Positions 1 through 7,949 of a stretch of DNA of 64,000 bases are shown in pieces. The DNA is from Streptomyces sp. MH60. GTDB taxonomy: Bacteria > Actinomycetota > Actinomycetes > Streptomycetales > Streptomycetaceae. A program made the position numbers and the translations under genes. The notes under the pieces are model-generated. The model searched no databases. It was not told the DNA's origin and saw only the letters and a program-made list of their open reading frames with translations. The stretch lies in NCBI RefSeq assembly GCF_002939385.1, contig NZ_MULI01000031.1, forward strand, positions 1 to 64,000. Reading direction: 5' to 3'. Position 1 is the first letter of the stretch; every line of letters starts with the position of its first letter.

Positions 1-923
1 CGGCTCCGGCGCCCACTTCAGCACCGGCACCCGCTCCGGCGTCGTCTGAGCCCTTCGTGCCCCCTGCCGCGTCCTCCCTTCCGGCTTCCCCCGCGCCGAC
101 GCCCGCGCCCGCGGCCCCGCGGGTCCCCGCGCCCGCGCCGGTGCACTCCGCACCCGCGGCTCCCGCCGCCCCGGCGGACGACGCGTCCTCGCTCCGCGGC
201 CGCACGGTTGCGATGACCCGTATCCGCCGGGCCATCGGCAACAACCTGAAGAAGGCGCTGCTGGAGCAGGCGCAGCTCACCTCGACGGTCGAGGCCGACG
301 TCACCCGGCTGATGCGCCTGCGGAACCGGGCGAAGGACGGGTTCCTGGCCCGCGAGGGACTCAAGCTCTCCCCCATGCCCTTCTTCGTCAAGGCGGCCGC
401 CCAGGCGCTGAAGGCGCATCCGGTGGTCAACGCCCGGATCAACGAGGACGAGGGGACCATCACCTACTTCGACACCGAGAACATCGGGATCGCGGTCGAC
501 ACGGAGGCCGGTCTGATGACCCCGGTCGTCAAGGCGGCCGGTGACCTCACCGTCGCCGGGCTCGCCCGGGCCGTCCACGACCTCGCCGACCGGGCCCGCG
601 GTGGTCACCTGACCCCCGACGACGTGTCGGGCGCGACCTTCACGATCTCCAACACCGGTTCGCGCGGCGCGCTGTTCGACACCGTCATCGTGCCGCCGAA
701 CCAGGCCGCGATCCTCGGCGTGGGCGCCACGGTCAGGAGGCCGGGGGTCGTGCGCGTCGGTGACGAGGAGGTCATCGGCGTCCGGGACCTGGTGCACCTG
801 TCGCTGTCGTACGACCACCGGCTGGTGGACGGGGCGGACGCGGCCCGCTACCTGACGGCGGTCAAGGCGCTCCTGGAGTCGGCGGCGTTCGAGGACGACC
901 TGTACCCCGACGCCGCTGCGTGA
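1..923 (+). CDS. 2-oxoacid dehydrogenase E2 (dihydrolipoyl acyltransferase), 3' part
   Basis: This is the C-terminal part of the E2 core of a pyruvate or branched-chain 2-oxoacid dehydrogenase, which moves the acyl group from lipoyl-lysine to CoA. The frame is open from base 3, so the gene begins before the window and the lipoyl domain is outside it. The visible part starts with an Ala/Pro-rich flexible linker. A short peripheral-subunit-type or linker segment follows (GRTVAMTRIRRAIGNNLKKA), then the acyltransferase domain. The active-site motif SYDHRLVDGADAA (HxxxDG type) lies near the end. A strong hairpin with a T-run follows the stop, so this is probably the last gene of its operon. Whether it serves pyruvate or branched-chain acids cannot be told here. 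Confidence 0.93.
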   Translation, partial: APAPTSAPAPAPASSEPFVPPAASSLPASPAPTPAPAAPRVPAPAPVHSAPAAPAAPADDASSLRGRTVAMTRIRRAIGNNLKKALLEQAQLTSTVEADVTRLMRLRNRAKDGFLAREGLKLSPMPFFVKAAAQALKAHPVVNARINEDEGTITYFDTENIGIAVDTEAGLMTPVVKAAGDLTVAGLARAVHDLADRARGGHLTPDDVSGATFTISNTGSRGALFDTVIVPPNQAAILGVGATVRRPGVVRVGDEEVIGVRDLVHLSLSYDHRLVDGADAARYLTAVKALLESAAFEDDLYPDAAA

Positions 924-929
924 GCGAGG

Positions 930-966
930 AAAGCCGGTGCGGGCGACGCCCGCACCGGCTTTTCCG
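930..966 (+). terminator. Rho-independent terminator after the E2 gene
   Basis: A perfect 15-bp stem (AAAGCCGGTGCGGGC at 930-944, complement at 948-962) with a 3-nt loop is followed by a short T-run, 7 bases after the E2 stop codon. It is symmetric enough to also stop the convergent GNAT gene. Confidence 0.9.
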
Positions 967-1013
967 TCGGCGGCGGATGCCGCGGAGGCGGAGCTTGACG
1001 GCGCCCGCGCGCG

Positions 1014-1505
1014 TCACCGTCGGGGGACGGTCGGGTGGGCCACCAGGTCGTGGACCCGGACCCAGGCGGTGACGGTGCCGCCCTCTTCCCTGCGCTGCAC
1101 AGGAGGGGGCGCGTGGCGCAGCATGGCGTCGATCCGCTCGTCGCCGGCCAGGAAGAGACCGTAGAGCGTCGTCCAGCCGCCGGCCCGCGCGTGCTCGCCC
1201 AGGTGGTGGAGCAGGCGGGTGCCGAGTCCACGGCCCTGCCAGGAGTCCTCGACCAGCAGCGCCGCCTCGACGGCCGTGTGAACCGGCATCAGATGGCCCA
1301 CGGCGACGATGCGGCCGGTGGCGCCCAGGGCGGCCAGGTGTACCGATCCGGGGCGGGACAGCAGAGTGGGCACATACGTGCGGGGGTCGGCCATCGCCCG
1401 GTGGTAGCGGCTCCACAGGGTCCGCGGCGAGCAGCGGCGGTGCATCGCCACGGTGCGGGCGAGTTGGCCGGGGCCTATCGGGATGATCCGCGGTTCGCGG
1501 CGCAT
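1014..1505 (-). CDS. GNAT family N-acetyltransferase
   Basis: This 163-residue protein has the GNAT fold, which transfers an acetyl group from acetyl-CoA to an amine; the substrate is unknown. The acetyl-CoA binding motif A is visible as LLVEDSWQGRGLGTRLLHHL (Q/RxxGxG/A), and RIVAVGHLMPV supplies the preceding beta strand. I chose the ATG at 1505 because AAGGACGG lies just upstream and the homology-like sequence (MRREPRIIPIGPGQLAR) begins there. The gene is transcribed toward the E2 gene and shares its terminator hairpin. A 107-base gap separates it from the hydrolase upstream, so it may be read with that gene, although a strong hairpin (1567-1594) lies between them. Confidence 0.85.
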   Translation of the reverse strand: MRREPRIIPIGPGQLARTVAMHRRCSPRTLWSRYHRAMADPRTYVPTLLSRPGSVHLAALGATGRIVAVGHLMPVHTAVEAALLVEDSWQGRGLGTRLLHHLGEHARAGGWTTLYGLFLAGDERIDAMLRHAPPPVQRREEGGTVTAWVRVHDLVAHPTVPRR

Positions 1506-1566
1506 GAGTCCGTCCTTGGGCGGCCGGGAACCGGGTGCGCGACACGCACACGGTGCGGGGTCGGGG

Positions 1567-1594
1567 AAGGGCCGGCGGTGCACCGCCGGCCCTT
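1567..1594. terminator. Perfect 28-bp palindrome, probable terminator of the hydrolase gene
   Basis: The stretch from AAGGGCCGGCGG to CCGCCGGCCCTT is a perfect inverted repeat just past the stop codon of the minus-strand hydrolase (1613). No long T-run follows, as is common in high-GC actinobacteria. Confidence 0.65.
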
Positions 1595-1612
1595 CGATCA
1601 CCGGGTGCGCTC

Positions 1613-2458
1613 TCAGCGCACCGAGCGGGCGGCGTCCTCGATGACGCCGGTGACCTTTCCGGGGTGCGAGACGCTCACCGCGTGGGACGATCGCACCTCC
1701 GTGGTGCGGGCACCGGCCCGCCGGGCCATGAACTCCTGGGCGGCGGGCGGGATGTTGAGGTCCTGGGTGGCGACCAGAACCCAGGAGGGGATGGTCTTCC
1801 AGGCCGGTTCGGCCGCTCCCTCGCCCAAGGCCTCCTGGGTGACCGGACGTTGGGTGACGGTCATGAGGTCGGTCTTGTTGCGGGGCACGTCGGCCGCGAA
1901 CTGATGGCGGAACTTGTCGTTCTGGATGTAGAGGTCGGTGCCCGGGGAACCGTCGGCGTTCGTCACCGGCACGGGGCGCAGCGCCTCGCCGAGGGTGCTG
2001 CCGGGGAACCGTCCGGACAGGTCGACCGCGCTCTCGCCCTTCTCGGGGAGGAAGGCGGCAAGGTAGACCAGCGCCTTGACGTTCTTGTTGCCGGTGGCGG
2101 CGTTGCTGATGACCGACCCGCCGTACGAGTGACCGGCGAGCACGACGGGGCCCTCGATTCCGGCCAGGACGTCCTTGAGGTAGGCGGAGTCGCCGCTCAG
2201 GGAGCGCAGCGGGTTGGCGACGGCGACGACCGGGTAGCCGTCGTGCCGGAGCCTGTCGATGACGCCGTTCCAGCTCGTGGAGTCGGCGAACGCACCGTGG
2301 ACCAGGACGACGGTGGGCTTGTCGCCGCGGTCGGCGGGGCCGCCCTTGTCGGCGGAGGCCGGGGCGATCGTGGTGGCGAGCAGGCCGGCGGCGACACCGG
2401 CGCCGGCCAGGACGGTCATCGTCGTGTGGGTTCGGCTTATGCGGGAGGTGCGGTTCAT
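1613..2458 (-). CDS. Secreted alpha/beta hydrolase
   Basis: The protein has 281 residues. It starts with a signal peptide: basic MNRTSRISRTHTT, a hydrophobic stretch MTVLAGAGVAAGLLATT, and a likely Ala-x-Ala cleavage at APASA. The mature part is an alpha/beta hydrolase with the oxyanion strand TVVLVHGAFADS, the nucleophile elbow GHSYGG, and a late His in SHAVSVSHPGK. Proteins of this shape are annotated as esterases or salicylate-esterase-like hydrolases; the substrate is unknown. The ATG at 2458 follows GAAAGG. A longer GTG start at 2620 is possible but would add an Arg-rich tail before the signal peptide. A promoter of the regional ECF41-like type lies at 2627-2653. Confidence 0.85.
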   Translation of the reverse strand: MNRTSRISRTHTTMTVLAGAGVAAGLLATTIAPASADKGGPADRGDKPTVVLVHGAFADSTSWNGVIDRLRHDGYPVVAVANPLRSLSGDSAYLKDVLAGIEGPVVLAGHSYGGSVISNAATGNKNVKALVYLAAFLPEKGESAVDLSGRFPGSTLGEALRPVPVTNADGSPGTDLYIQNDKFRHQFAADVPRNKTDLMTVTQRPVTQEALGEGAAEPAWKTIPSWVLVATQDLNIPPAAQEFMARRAGARTTEVRSSHAVSVSHPGKVTGVIEDAARSVR

Positions 2459-2626
2459 GTCGCATGCCTTTCGGGCGGGATCGTGATCGGTGTTCGCGGC
2501 ACCCATGGGGCTGCTCGCGGGAGAGGGCGGGCGCTCGGGCCGACGGGGCGTGGGTGCGCGGTGCCGACCGCCGCGGGGGCGGGCCGGTCCCGCCGGCCGT
2601 ACGTTGTGTCGCCTTTTCACCTTTGA

Positions 2627-2653
2627 GACCGGAGACCCGCCCCATGCGTGACA
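2627..2653 (-). promoter_or_regulatory. ECF41-like promoter upstream of the hydrolase gene
   Basis: Minus strand: TGTCACG (2653-2647), 16 bases, GGTC (2630-2627). The hydrolase ATG lies about 170 bases downstream, so the leader would be long; a GTG at 2620 would be nearly leaderless. Confidence 0.65.
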
Positions 2654-2696
2654 TGGTGTGAAGATGACCTCTGCCGGGGTGCGTCACCTCGGGGGT

Positions 2697-4316
2697 TCAG
2701 GACCCGTGTCGACCGGTGATCGACTCGTGCTCGGTCGCCGTGGGCTTGGGGACCTGCGTGCCGGGGCCGTAGAGGAAGCCGCTGAGCCCGCTGCGCAGGC
2801 GCTGTGTGCGACGGGGCACGGCACCGTCCCCCTCGCGCGCGGACGCGGCGTCCAGGGGCCGGTACTGCTCGTACGCGGTCAGTGTGTGCAGTCGCGCCGG
2901 GTCGAGGGGTTCGTGCACCTCGACGTACTCGCCGTGCGGCAGGCGCTTGATGACGCCGGTCTCGCGGCCGTGCAGCACCAGGTCGCGGTCCCGTCGCTGG
3001 AGTCCCAGTGCCACGCGCTTGGTGACGAGGAAGGCCAGGACCGGGACGACGAGGAGGCCGACCCGCACGGCCCAGGTCACGTCGTTGACGGACACGTGCA
3101 GGCGGGTGGCGATGATGTCGTTGGCGGCACCGATCAGGGCCACCGAGTAGACACTGAGCCAGGCCACGCCGAGGGCGGTGCGCACCGGGCGGTTGCGGGG
3201 ACGGTCCAGCAGGTGATGCTCGCTGTCGTCGTCCGTGACCCAGGCCTCCAGGAACGGATAGGCCCCCATGGCCAGGAAGAGCAGCACCCCGGTCAGCAGC
3301 GGCAGGAGGTTGTCCAGGGCCAGGGTGTGGCCCCAGAAGTCGATCTCCCAGCCGGGCATGACGCGCAGCAGTCCGTCGGCGACGCCCATGTACCAGTCGG
3401 GCTGGGATCCGGCGGAGACCTGGTCGGGGCGGAAGGGGCCGTAGTCCCAGACGGGGTTGATCTCGGCGACGGCGGCCATGAAGAAGATCACGCCGGTCAC
3501 GAGGAAGAAGTAGCCGGCGGCCTTCACGGCGTACACCTTGGCCGGGAGACCGACGACGTTGTCGCGGGTGCGGCCGGGTCCGGGGTACTGCGCGGGCCGG
3601 TGGCGCAGGGCCAGGACCACGTAGCCGACGATGAGGACGACCATGAGTGCGGGGATGACCAGGACGTGCAGGGCGTTGAAGCGGGCGATCAGGTCGTCGC
3701 CGGGGAACTCACCGCCGAAGAGGAAGAACGACAGGTAGGTCCCGACGACGGGGATCGACAGGATCGTGCCGTTCACGACCTGGAGGCCGGTGCCGGACAG
3801 CAGGTCGCCCGGCAGGTCGTAGCCGGTCAGACCCGCGAACATCGCCAGGACGAGCAGTCCGAATCCCAGCACCCAGTTCAGCTCCCGCGGCTTGCGGAAC
3901 GCGCCGGTGAAGAAGATCCGCAGCAGGTGGGCGAGGACGGCGGCGACGAAGACCAGGGCAGCCCAGTGGTGTGCCTGGCGGACGAGCAGGCCGCCGCGGA
4001 CGTCGAAGGAGATGTGCAGGGTCGAGTCGAAGGCCTCCGACACCAACTGCCCGCGCAAGGGGGTGTAGTCGCCCTGGTAGACCACGAGGTCGGAGGAGGG
4101 GTGGAAGTAGAAGCTCAGATAGACACCGGTGATCAGCAGGATCACGAAACTGTAGAGCGCGATCTCACCGAGCATGAACGACCAGTGATCGGGGAAGACC
4201 AGGCGCCGGACGGAGCGCGCGCCACGGCGTCGGCCCAGCCGGCTGTCCGCCCATCGGGCGAGCCTCTCCCCCGTGCGCTCCTGCTCCGGCTCCACCGGCC
4301 GGCTGTCGTGGCCCAT
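2697..4316 (-). CDS. Cytochrome b subunit (QcrB family), orphan copy
   Basis: This 539-residue membrane protein matches the actinobacterial cytochrome b of the bc1 (menaquinol:cytochrome c) complex. Heme ligands are visible in two helices: RQAHHWAALVF with VLAHLLRIF, and RFNALHVLVIP with the later ALRH. The quinol-site motif is PDWYMG, the actinobacterial form of PEWY. About nine hydrophobic helices can be counted, and the C-terminal tail is soluble. The usual QcrB gene follows qcrC and qcrA; neither is here, so this is probably a second copy that works with an alternative electron donor. An ECF41-like promoter lies about 245 bases upstream at 4561-4587. Family call is firm; the partner complex is inference. 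Confidence 0.9.
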   Translation of the reverse strand: MGHDSRPVEPEQERTGERLARWADSRLGRRRGARSVRRLVFPDHWSFMLGEIALYSFVILLITGVYLSFYFHPSSDLVVYQGDYTPLRGQLVSEAFDSTLHISFDVRGGLLVRQAHHWAALVFVAAVLAHLLRIFFTGAFRKPRELNWVLGFGLLVLAMFAGLTGYDLPGDLLSGTGLQVVNGTILSIPVVGTYLSFFLFGGEFPGDDLIARFNALHVLVIPALMVVLIVGYVVLALRHRPAQYPGPGRTRDNVVGLPAKVYAVKAAGYFFLVTGVIFFMAAVAEINPVWDYGPFRPDQVSAGSQPDWYMGVADGLLRVMPGWEIDFWGHTLALDNLLPLLTGVLLFLAMGAYPFLEAWVTDDDSEHHLLDRPRNRPVRTALGVAWLSVYSVALIGAANDIIATRLHVSVNDVTWAVRVGLLVVPVLAFLVTKRVALGLQRRDRDLVLHGRETGVIKRLPHGEYVEVHEPLDPARLHTLTAYEQYRPLDAASAREGDGAVPRRTQRLRSGLSGFLYGPGTQVPKPTATEHESITGRHGS

Positions 4317-4655
4317 CTCTTCACCCTTCGTTTCTGCGTCACCCGCGGCTCACCGGCGCCGCGGTGGCGGGCTTGGCCGCGGATCCGCGGCAGTGGCGCG
4401 GCGCGAGGGCTTCCGGCCGCCGTGCGCCCGTGGCGGGGGTGTGGGGGCCCTCGCGGATCGCCCGACCGGGAAGACCGTCCGGCACACGTATGGCGCGATG
4501 AATCCGACTCATCCGGCACCGTGCTGTTCGGCATGATTCGTGTGTTGCTGTCGTCACCATGACCGGCGAGACGGCGCGGGTGTGACATGCGCGGTGTCAC
4601 CCGGGCACGACAGCGGCGGGACGGCCCCGGCGTGGCCCGCGCCCGGGTCCGGGCG
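4317..4655. other. Gene-free stretch holding the cytochrome b promoter
   Basis: No convincing gene lies between the cytochrome b start and the dehydrogenase stop. The stretch holds the ECF41-like promoter at 4561-4587 and a roughly 245-base leader for the cytochrome b gene. I see no riboswitch-like fold in the leader by eye. Confidence 0.5.
4561..4587 (-). promoter_or_regulatory. ECF41-like promoter upstream of the cytochrome b gene
   Basis: Minus strand: TGTCACA (4587-4581), 16 bases, GGTC (4564-4561). It is an exact match to the regional consensus. Confidence 0.75.
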
Positions 4656-5594
4656 TCAGCGGGACACGACGTTCTCCAGCTCCTCACCCGCGGCGAAACG
4701 GCTCAACTGGCGTCGGACGAGCTGTTCGAGACGGGGCCACAGGGAAGACGTGAACGCGCCGACGTGCGGCGTGATCAGCACGCCGGGTGTCTCCCGCAGC
4801 GGATGTCCCGGCGGGAGCGGCTCGGGGTCGGTCACGTCGAGCGCGGCCCGCAACCGGCCCTCGTGGGCCTCCTTGAGCAGGGCATCGGTGTCGACCACGG
4901 CCCCGCGTGCCACGTTGACGAGCAGGGCGCCGTCCTTCATGCGGGCCAGCATGCCCGCGTCGAAGAGCTGACGGGTCTGCGGGGTCAGCGGGGTGGACAG
5001 CACGACGACATCGGCGTCGGCCACGAGCCGGGGCAGGTGTGCGGCGGAGCGGACGGGGCCCCGGGGTGCGCCCCGGTCCGCGCCGGCGACGCGGGTCACC
5101 GCGCATCCGAAGGGCACCAGGAGCTCCTCCAGCGCGGAGCCGACGGCGCCGTAGCCGACGATGAGCACGGACAGCCCGTACAGGGACGGGAAGACCTCCG
5201 GTCTCCACGTCCCGCCGTCCTGGGCGCGGACCGACTCCGGTATGCCCCGCAGCGAGGCGAGGATCAGGGTCAGGGCCAGTTCGGCCGTGCTCGGAGCGGG
5301 GGCCTTGCCCGCGTTGCACAGGGTCACGGGGCGGGCGAGCCGGTCCAGCTCCGCGCGCAGTTCGTCCGTGCCGGAACTGAGGGCCTGCACCGCACGCAGA
5401 CGTGTCATGCGGGGCAGGGGCCTGCCGATGACACCGATGTCCTTGGTCAGCGGCGGGGCGTAGAACTCCACCTCCGCCGGGTCCGACGGGAAGGCCGAAC
5501 GGCCGTCCCAGCGGGCGTACTCCAGTCCTGGTGGCAGGTCGGCGAGATCGGCGAACTGGGCGGGCAGCCATACCTGCGGGGTTCTCACGGTCAT
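4656..5594 (-). CDS. D-isomer-specific 2-hydroxyacid dehydrogenase
   Basis: This 312-residue protein reduces a 2-keto acid to a D-2-hydroxyacid, or the reverse, with NAD(P)H. The nucleotide-binding Rossmann motif is VLIVGYGAVGSALEELL. The catalytic Arg lies in LLVNVARGAVVDTDAL, the Glu in DVTDPEPLPP and the catalytic His in LITPHVGAF, so the active site is complete. The ATG at 5594 starts the homologous sequence MTVRTPQVWLPA. Its ECF41-like promoter lies about 55 bases upstream. It is transcribed divergently from the methyltransferase gene, which has its own element. Substrate unknown; glyoxylate/hydroxypyruvate reductase is one option. Confidence 0.88.
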   Translation of the reverse strand: MTVRTPQVWLPAQFADLADLPPGLEYARWDGRSAFPSDPAEVEFYAPPLTKDIGVIGRPLPRMTRLRAVQALSSGTDELRAELDRLARPVTLCNAGKAPAPSTAELALTLILASLRGIPESVRAQDGGTWRPEVFPSLYGLSVLIVGYGAVGSALEELLVPFGCAVTRVAGADRGAPRGPVRSAAHLPRLVADADVVVLSTPLTPQTRQLFDAGMLARMKDGALLVNVARGAVVDTDALLKEAHEGRLRAALDVTDPEPLPPGHPLRETPGVLITPHVGAFTSSLWPRLEQLVRRQLSRFAAGEELENVVSR

Positions 5595-5647
5595 GACGGC
5601 GTGTTCTGCTTTCCCTCCGGGTTCCGCGAGCCGGAACCCGGAGGACT

Positions 5648-5674
5648 GACTGCGTGTGCCACGCACTTGTGACA
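5648..5674 (-). promoter_or_regulatory. ECF41-like promoter of the 2-hydroxyacid dehydrogenase gene
   Basis: Minus strand: TGTCACA (5674-5668), 16 bases, AGTC (5651-5648). The -10 differs from GGTC in its first base. The start codon is about 55 bases downstream. Confidence 0.65.
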
Positions 5675-5738
5675 GCCCGCCCCCGTGACGGGCATCACCT
5701 CGGACCCGCTCGGGCCGGGCCCCTCGCGGGGCACCCGC

Positions 5739-5765
5739 TGTCACAGGCCCGGTTCACACGTTGTC
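5739..5765 (+). promoter_or_regulatory. ECF41-like promoter of the methyltransferase gene, probably leaderless
   Basis: Plus strand: TGTCACA (5739-5745), 16 bases, TGTC (5762-5765). The methyltransferase ATG is only 9 bases after the -10 element, about where transcription should begin. Confidence 0.65.
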
Positions 5766-5774
5766 TAGCTGGAC

Positions 5775-6539
5775 ATGCACCCCGTCATCACCGAAGCACC
5801 GGTGTCCCGGCCGGACCCGGACTCCTACGCCGTGACCGCCGAGTTCTACGACATCCTTCAGGCCGACCGGGACGCGGCACGCGTCCGCGACCTCTACGGC
5901 CGACACGTCGCGCGGGCCCGTCGCGGTGTGCTGGACATCGGTGCCGGGACCGGCCGGGTCACGCTGATGAGCCTGGCCGAGTCCGCGGTCGACGTGCACG
6001 CGGTGGAGCCCGCGCGAGCCATGCGCACCTCCCTGCTCACCCGCCTCGCCACCCTGCCCGCGCGTCAGCGCGAGCGCGTGACCGTGCACCCGTACGCCCT
6101 GGACGAGGCGGCGCTGTACGCGGCCGCGGACGTGGCCGTGTGCCACAACACGGTCGCCTGTCTCCCCCCGGCCGCGCGGGACGCGCTGTGGCCCGCGGTC
6201 CATGCGGCCCTGGCCCCCGGGGGCACGCTCTTCCTGGAGCCGCCGCCCGCGCTGCTGCCCCCTCGCGACATCGTGCGCCGCCTGCCGGAGCAGCGGGTGG
6301 GCGCGCACGTGTACGGCGGACGCATGACGATGTCCGCGGCGGGATACCGCATCCGCACACGTGTCGACTACTGGGTGCGCAGTGGACGGCGTGTGCTGCG
6401 GGAGCACACGGAGTCGTTCTGGATGTGGCCCGCCTCGCGCGCTCGGATCGTTGACGACCTGGCACGGCACGGCTTCGTCCCGCTGCCGGGGCACGGTGAT
6501 CCGCGTGTTCTGGCCGTGACGCGGCCGGTCCGCCGGTGA
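5775..6539 (+). CDS. Class I SAM-dependent methyltransferase
   Basis: This 254-residue protein has the class I methyltransferase fold. The SAM-binding motif I is VLDIGAGTGRVTL at about residues 56-68, the acidic loop end VHAVEPARAM follows, and CHNTVACL fits the motif after strand 4. The family methylates small molecules or proteins; the acceptor is unknown. The ATG at 5775 directly follows a promoter-like element with no room for a ribosome binding site, which suggests a leaderless mRNA. The next gene has its own promoter about 60 bases after the stop, so this may be a single-gene unit. The closest annotation style would be 'methyltransferase domain-containing protein'. Confidence 0.85.
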   Translation: MHPVITEAPVSRPDPDSYAVTAEFYDILQADRDAARVRDLYGRHVARARRGVLDIGAGTGRVTLMSLAESAVDVHAVEPARAMRTSLLTRLATLPARQRERVTVHPYALDEAALYAAADVAVCHNTVACLPPAARDALWPAVHAALAPGGTLFLEPPPALLPPRDIVRRLPEQRVGAHVYGGRMTMSAAGYRIRTRVDYWVRSGRRVLREHTESFWMWPASRARIVDDLARHGFVPLPGHGDPRVLAVTRPVRR

Positions 6540-6601
6540 ACCGGCGGGCGGGGCGGGCGGCGAACTCCCGGAGCACAGGGCCGGGTGGGCCCGTGCCACG
6601 G

Positions 6602-6628
6602 TGTCACAACGCGTGTCGTCGCCCGGTC
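6602..6628 (+). promoter_or_regulatory. ECF41-like promoter of the reductase/deacetylase/EhpFG-like operon
   Basis: Plus strand: TGTCACA (6602-6608), 16 bases, GGTC (6625-6628), an exact match. The four genes 6687-11281 follow on the same strand without another such element. Confidence 0.75.
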
Positions 6629-6686
6629 TGAAGAGTGACCGGACCACTCGGTCCGTGTGCGCCTCACAGACTGGGACGGGGATCTC

Positions 6687-7949
6687 ATGCCGCGTGCGAA
6701 GACGTTCGTGATCGTCGGGGGCGGCCTGGCCGCCGGCAAGGCCGCGGAGGAGCTGCGCGAGCACGGCCACGACGGGCCGCTTCTCGTGATCGGGGACGAG
6801 CGGGAACGACCGTACATCCGGCCGCCGCTGTCCAAGGGGTACCTGCTGGGCAAGGAGGACCGCGAGTCCCTCCACGTGCACCCCGAGAGCTGGTACCGGG
6901 AGCACGACGTCGATCTGCTCCTGGGCACGAGCGTGACGTCCGTCGACGCGCGTGGCCGGGCGGTGACGCTGGACGACGGCCGGCGCCTGCCCTACGCCGG
7001 TCTGCTGCTGGCCACCGGTTCCTCGCCGCGCCGCCTGTCGGTGCCGGGCGCGGACCTGGAGGGCGTGCTGTACCTGCGGCGCGTGGGCGACAGCGAGCGC
7101 CTCAAGGAGGCGTTCACCGAAGGCGCCCGGATCGTGGTGGTCGGCGGTGGCTGGATCGGGCTGGAGACGGCGGCGGCGGCCCGGGCGGCCGGCGCGGAGG
7201 TGACCGTGCTGGAGCACGGTGAGCTGCCTCTGCTGAAGGTCCTGGGCCGGGAGGCGGCCGAGGTCTTCGCCGGTCTGCACCGGGAGCACGGTGTGAACCT
7301 GCGGCCTCGTGCGGAGATCGAGGCCGTCACCGGAACCGGGGGCCGCGTCGACGGGGTCCGGCTCGCCGACGGAACCCACCTGCCCGCCGACGCCGTGGTC
7401 GTGGGGGTGGGCATCACGCCCAACGTCCGCCTGGCCGAGGAGGCGGGCCTCGACGTGCGCAACGGCATCGTGACGGACGCCCATCTGCGGACCTCCGCCG
7501 CCGGTGTCCACGCCGCCGGCGACGTCGCCAACGCCTACCACCCCCGGTTCGGCCGGCACCTGCGCGTGGAGCACTGGGCCAACGCGCTGCACCAGCCCCG
7601 TACCGCCGCGCTGAGCATGCTCGGCCACGACGCGGTGTACGACCGGCTGCCGTACTTCTACACCGACCAGTACGACCTCGGCATGGAGTACACCGGGTAC
7701 ACCGAACCGGGCGGTTACGACCGCGTCGTCTTCCGCGGGTCGCGCGAGGAGCGGCGGTTCCTCGCGTTCTGGATGTCCGGCGACCGGGTGCTGGCGGGGA
7801 TGAGCGTCAACCTGTGGGACGTCATCGGGACGATCCGCGCCCTGGTCGAGTCGCGCGCGGAGACGGACGACGCCGCCCTCGCCGACCCCTCGGTCCCGCT
7901 GGAGAGCCTGCTTCCCCCGCACGCGCGACCGGCGGGAGACCAGGCGTGA
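6687..7949 (+). CDS. NAD(P)H:ferredoxin/rubredoxin reductase-type FAD enzyme
   Basis: This 420-residue flavoprotein is like the FAD-dependent ferredoxin reductases that pass electrons from NAD(P)H to a ferredoxin for a P450 or dioxygenase. The FAD dinucleotide motif is FVIVGGGLAAGKAAEEL at the N terminus. The NAD(P) motif is IVVVGGGWIGLETAAAA near residue 145, and GVHAAGDVAN with the WANALHQP segment is typical of the group. I chose the ATG at 6687, preceded by GGACGGGGA; a GTG at 6657 would add ten residues. It is the first gene of a four-gene run and overlaps the PIG-L gene by 4 bases. The 7Fe-type ferredoxin at 13708-14097 is a possible partner because it has the same promoter type. Confidence 0.9.
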   Translation: MPRAKTFVIVGGGLAAGKAAEELREHGHDGPLLVIGDERERPYIRPPLSKGYLLGKEDRESLHVHPESWYREHDVDLLLGTSVTSVDARGRAVTLDDGRRLPYAGLLLATGSSPRRLSVPGADLEGVLYLRRVGDSERLKEAFTEGARIVVVGGGWIGLETAAAARAAGAEVTVLEHGELPLLKVLGREAAEVFAGLHREHGVNLRPRAEIEAVTGTGGRVDGVRLADGTHLPADAVVVGVGITPNVRLAEEAGLDVRNGIVTDAHLRTSAAGVHAAGDVANAYHPRFGRHLRVEHWANALHQPRTAALSMLGHDAVYDRLPYFYTDQYDLGMEYTGYTEPGGYDRVVFRGSREERRFLAFWMSGDRVLAGMSVNLWDVIGTIRALVESRAETDDAALADPSVPLESLLPPHARPAGDQA

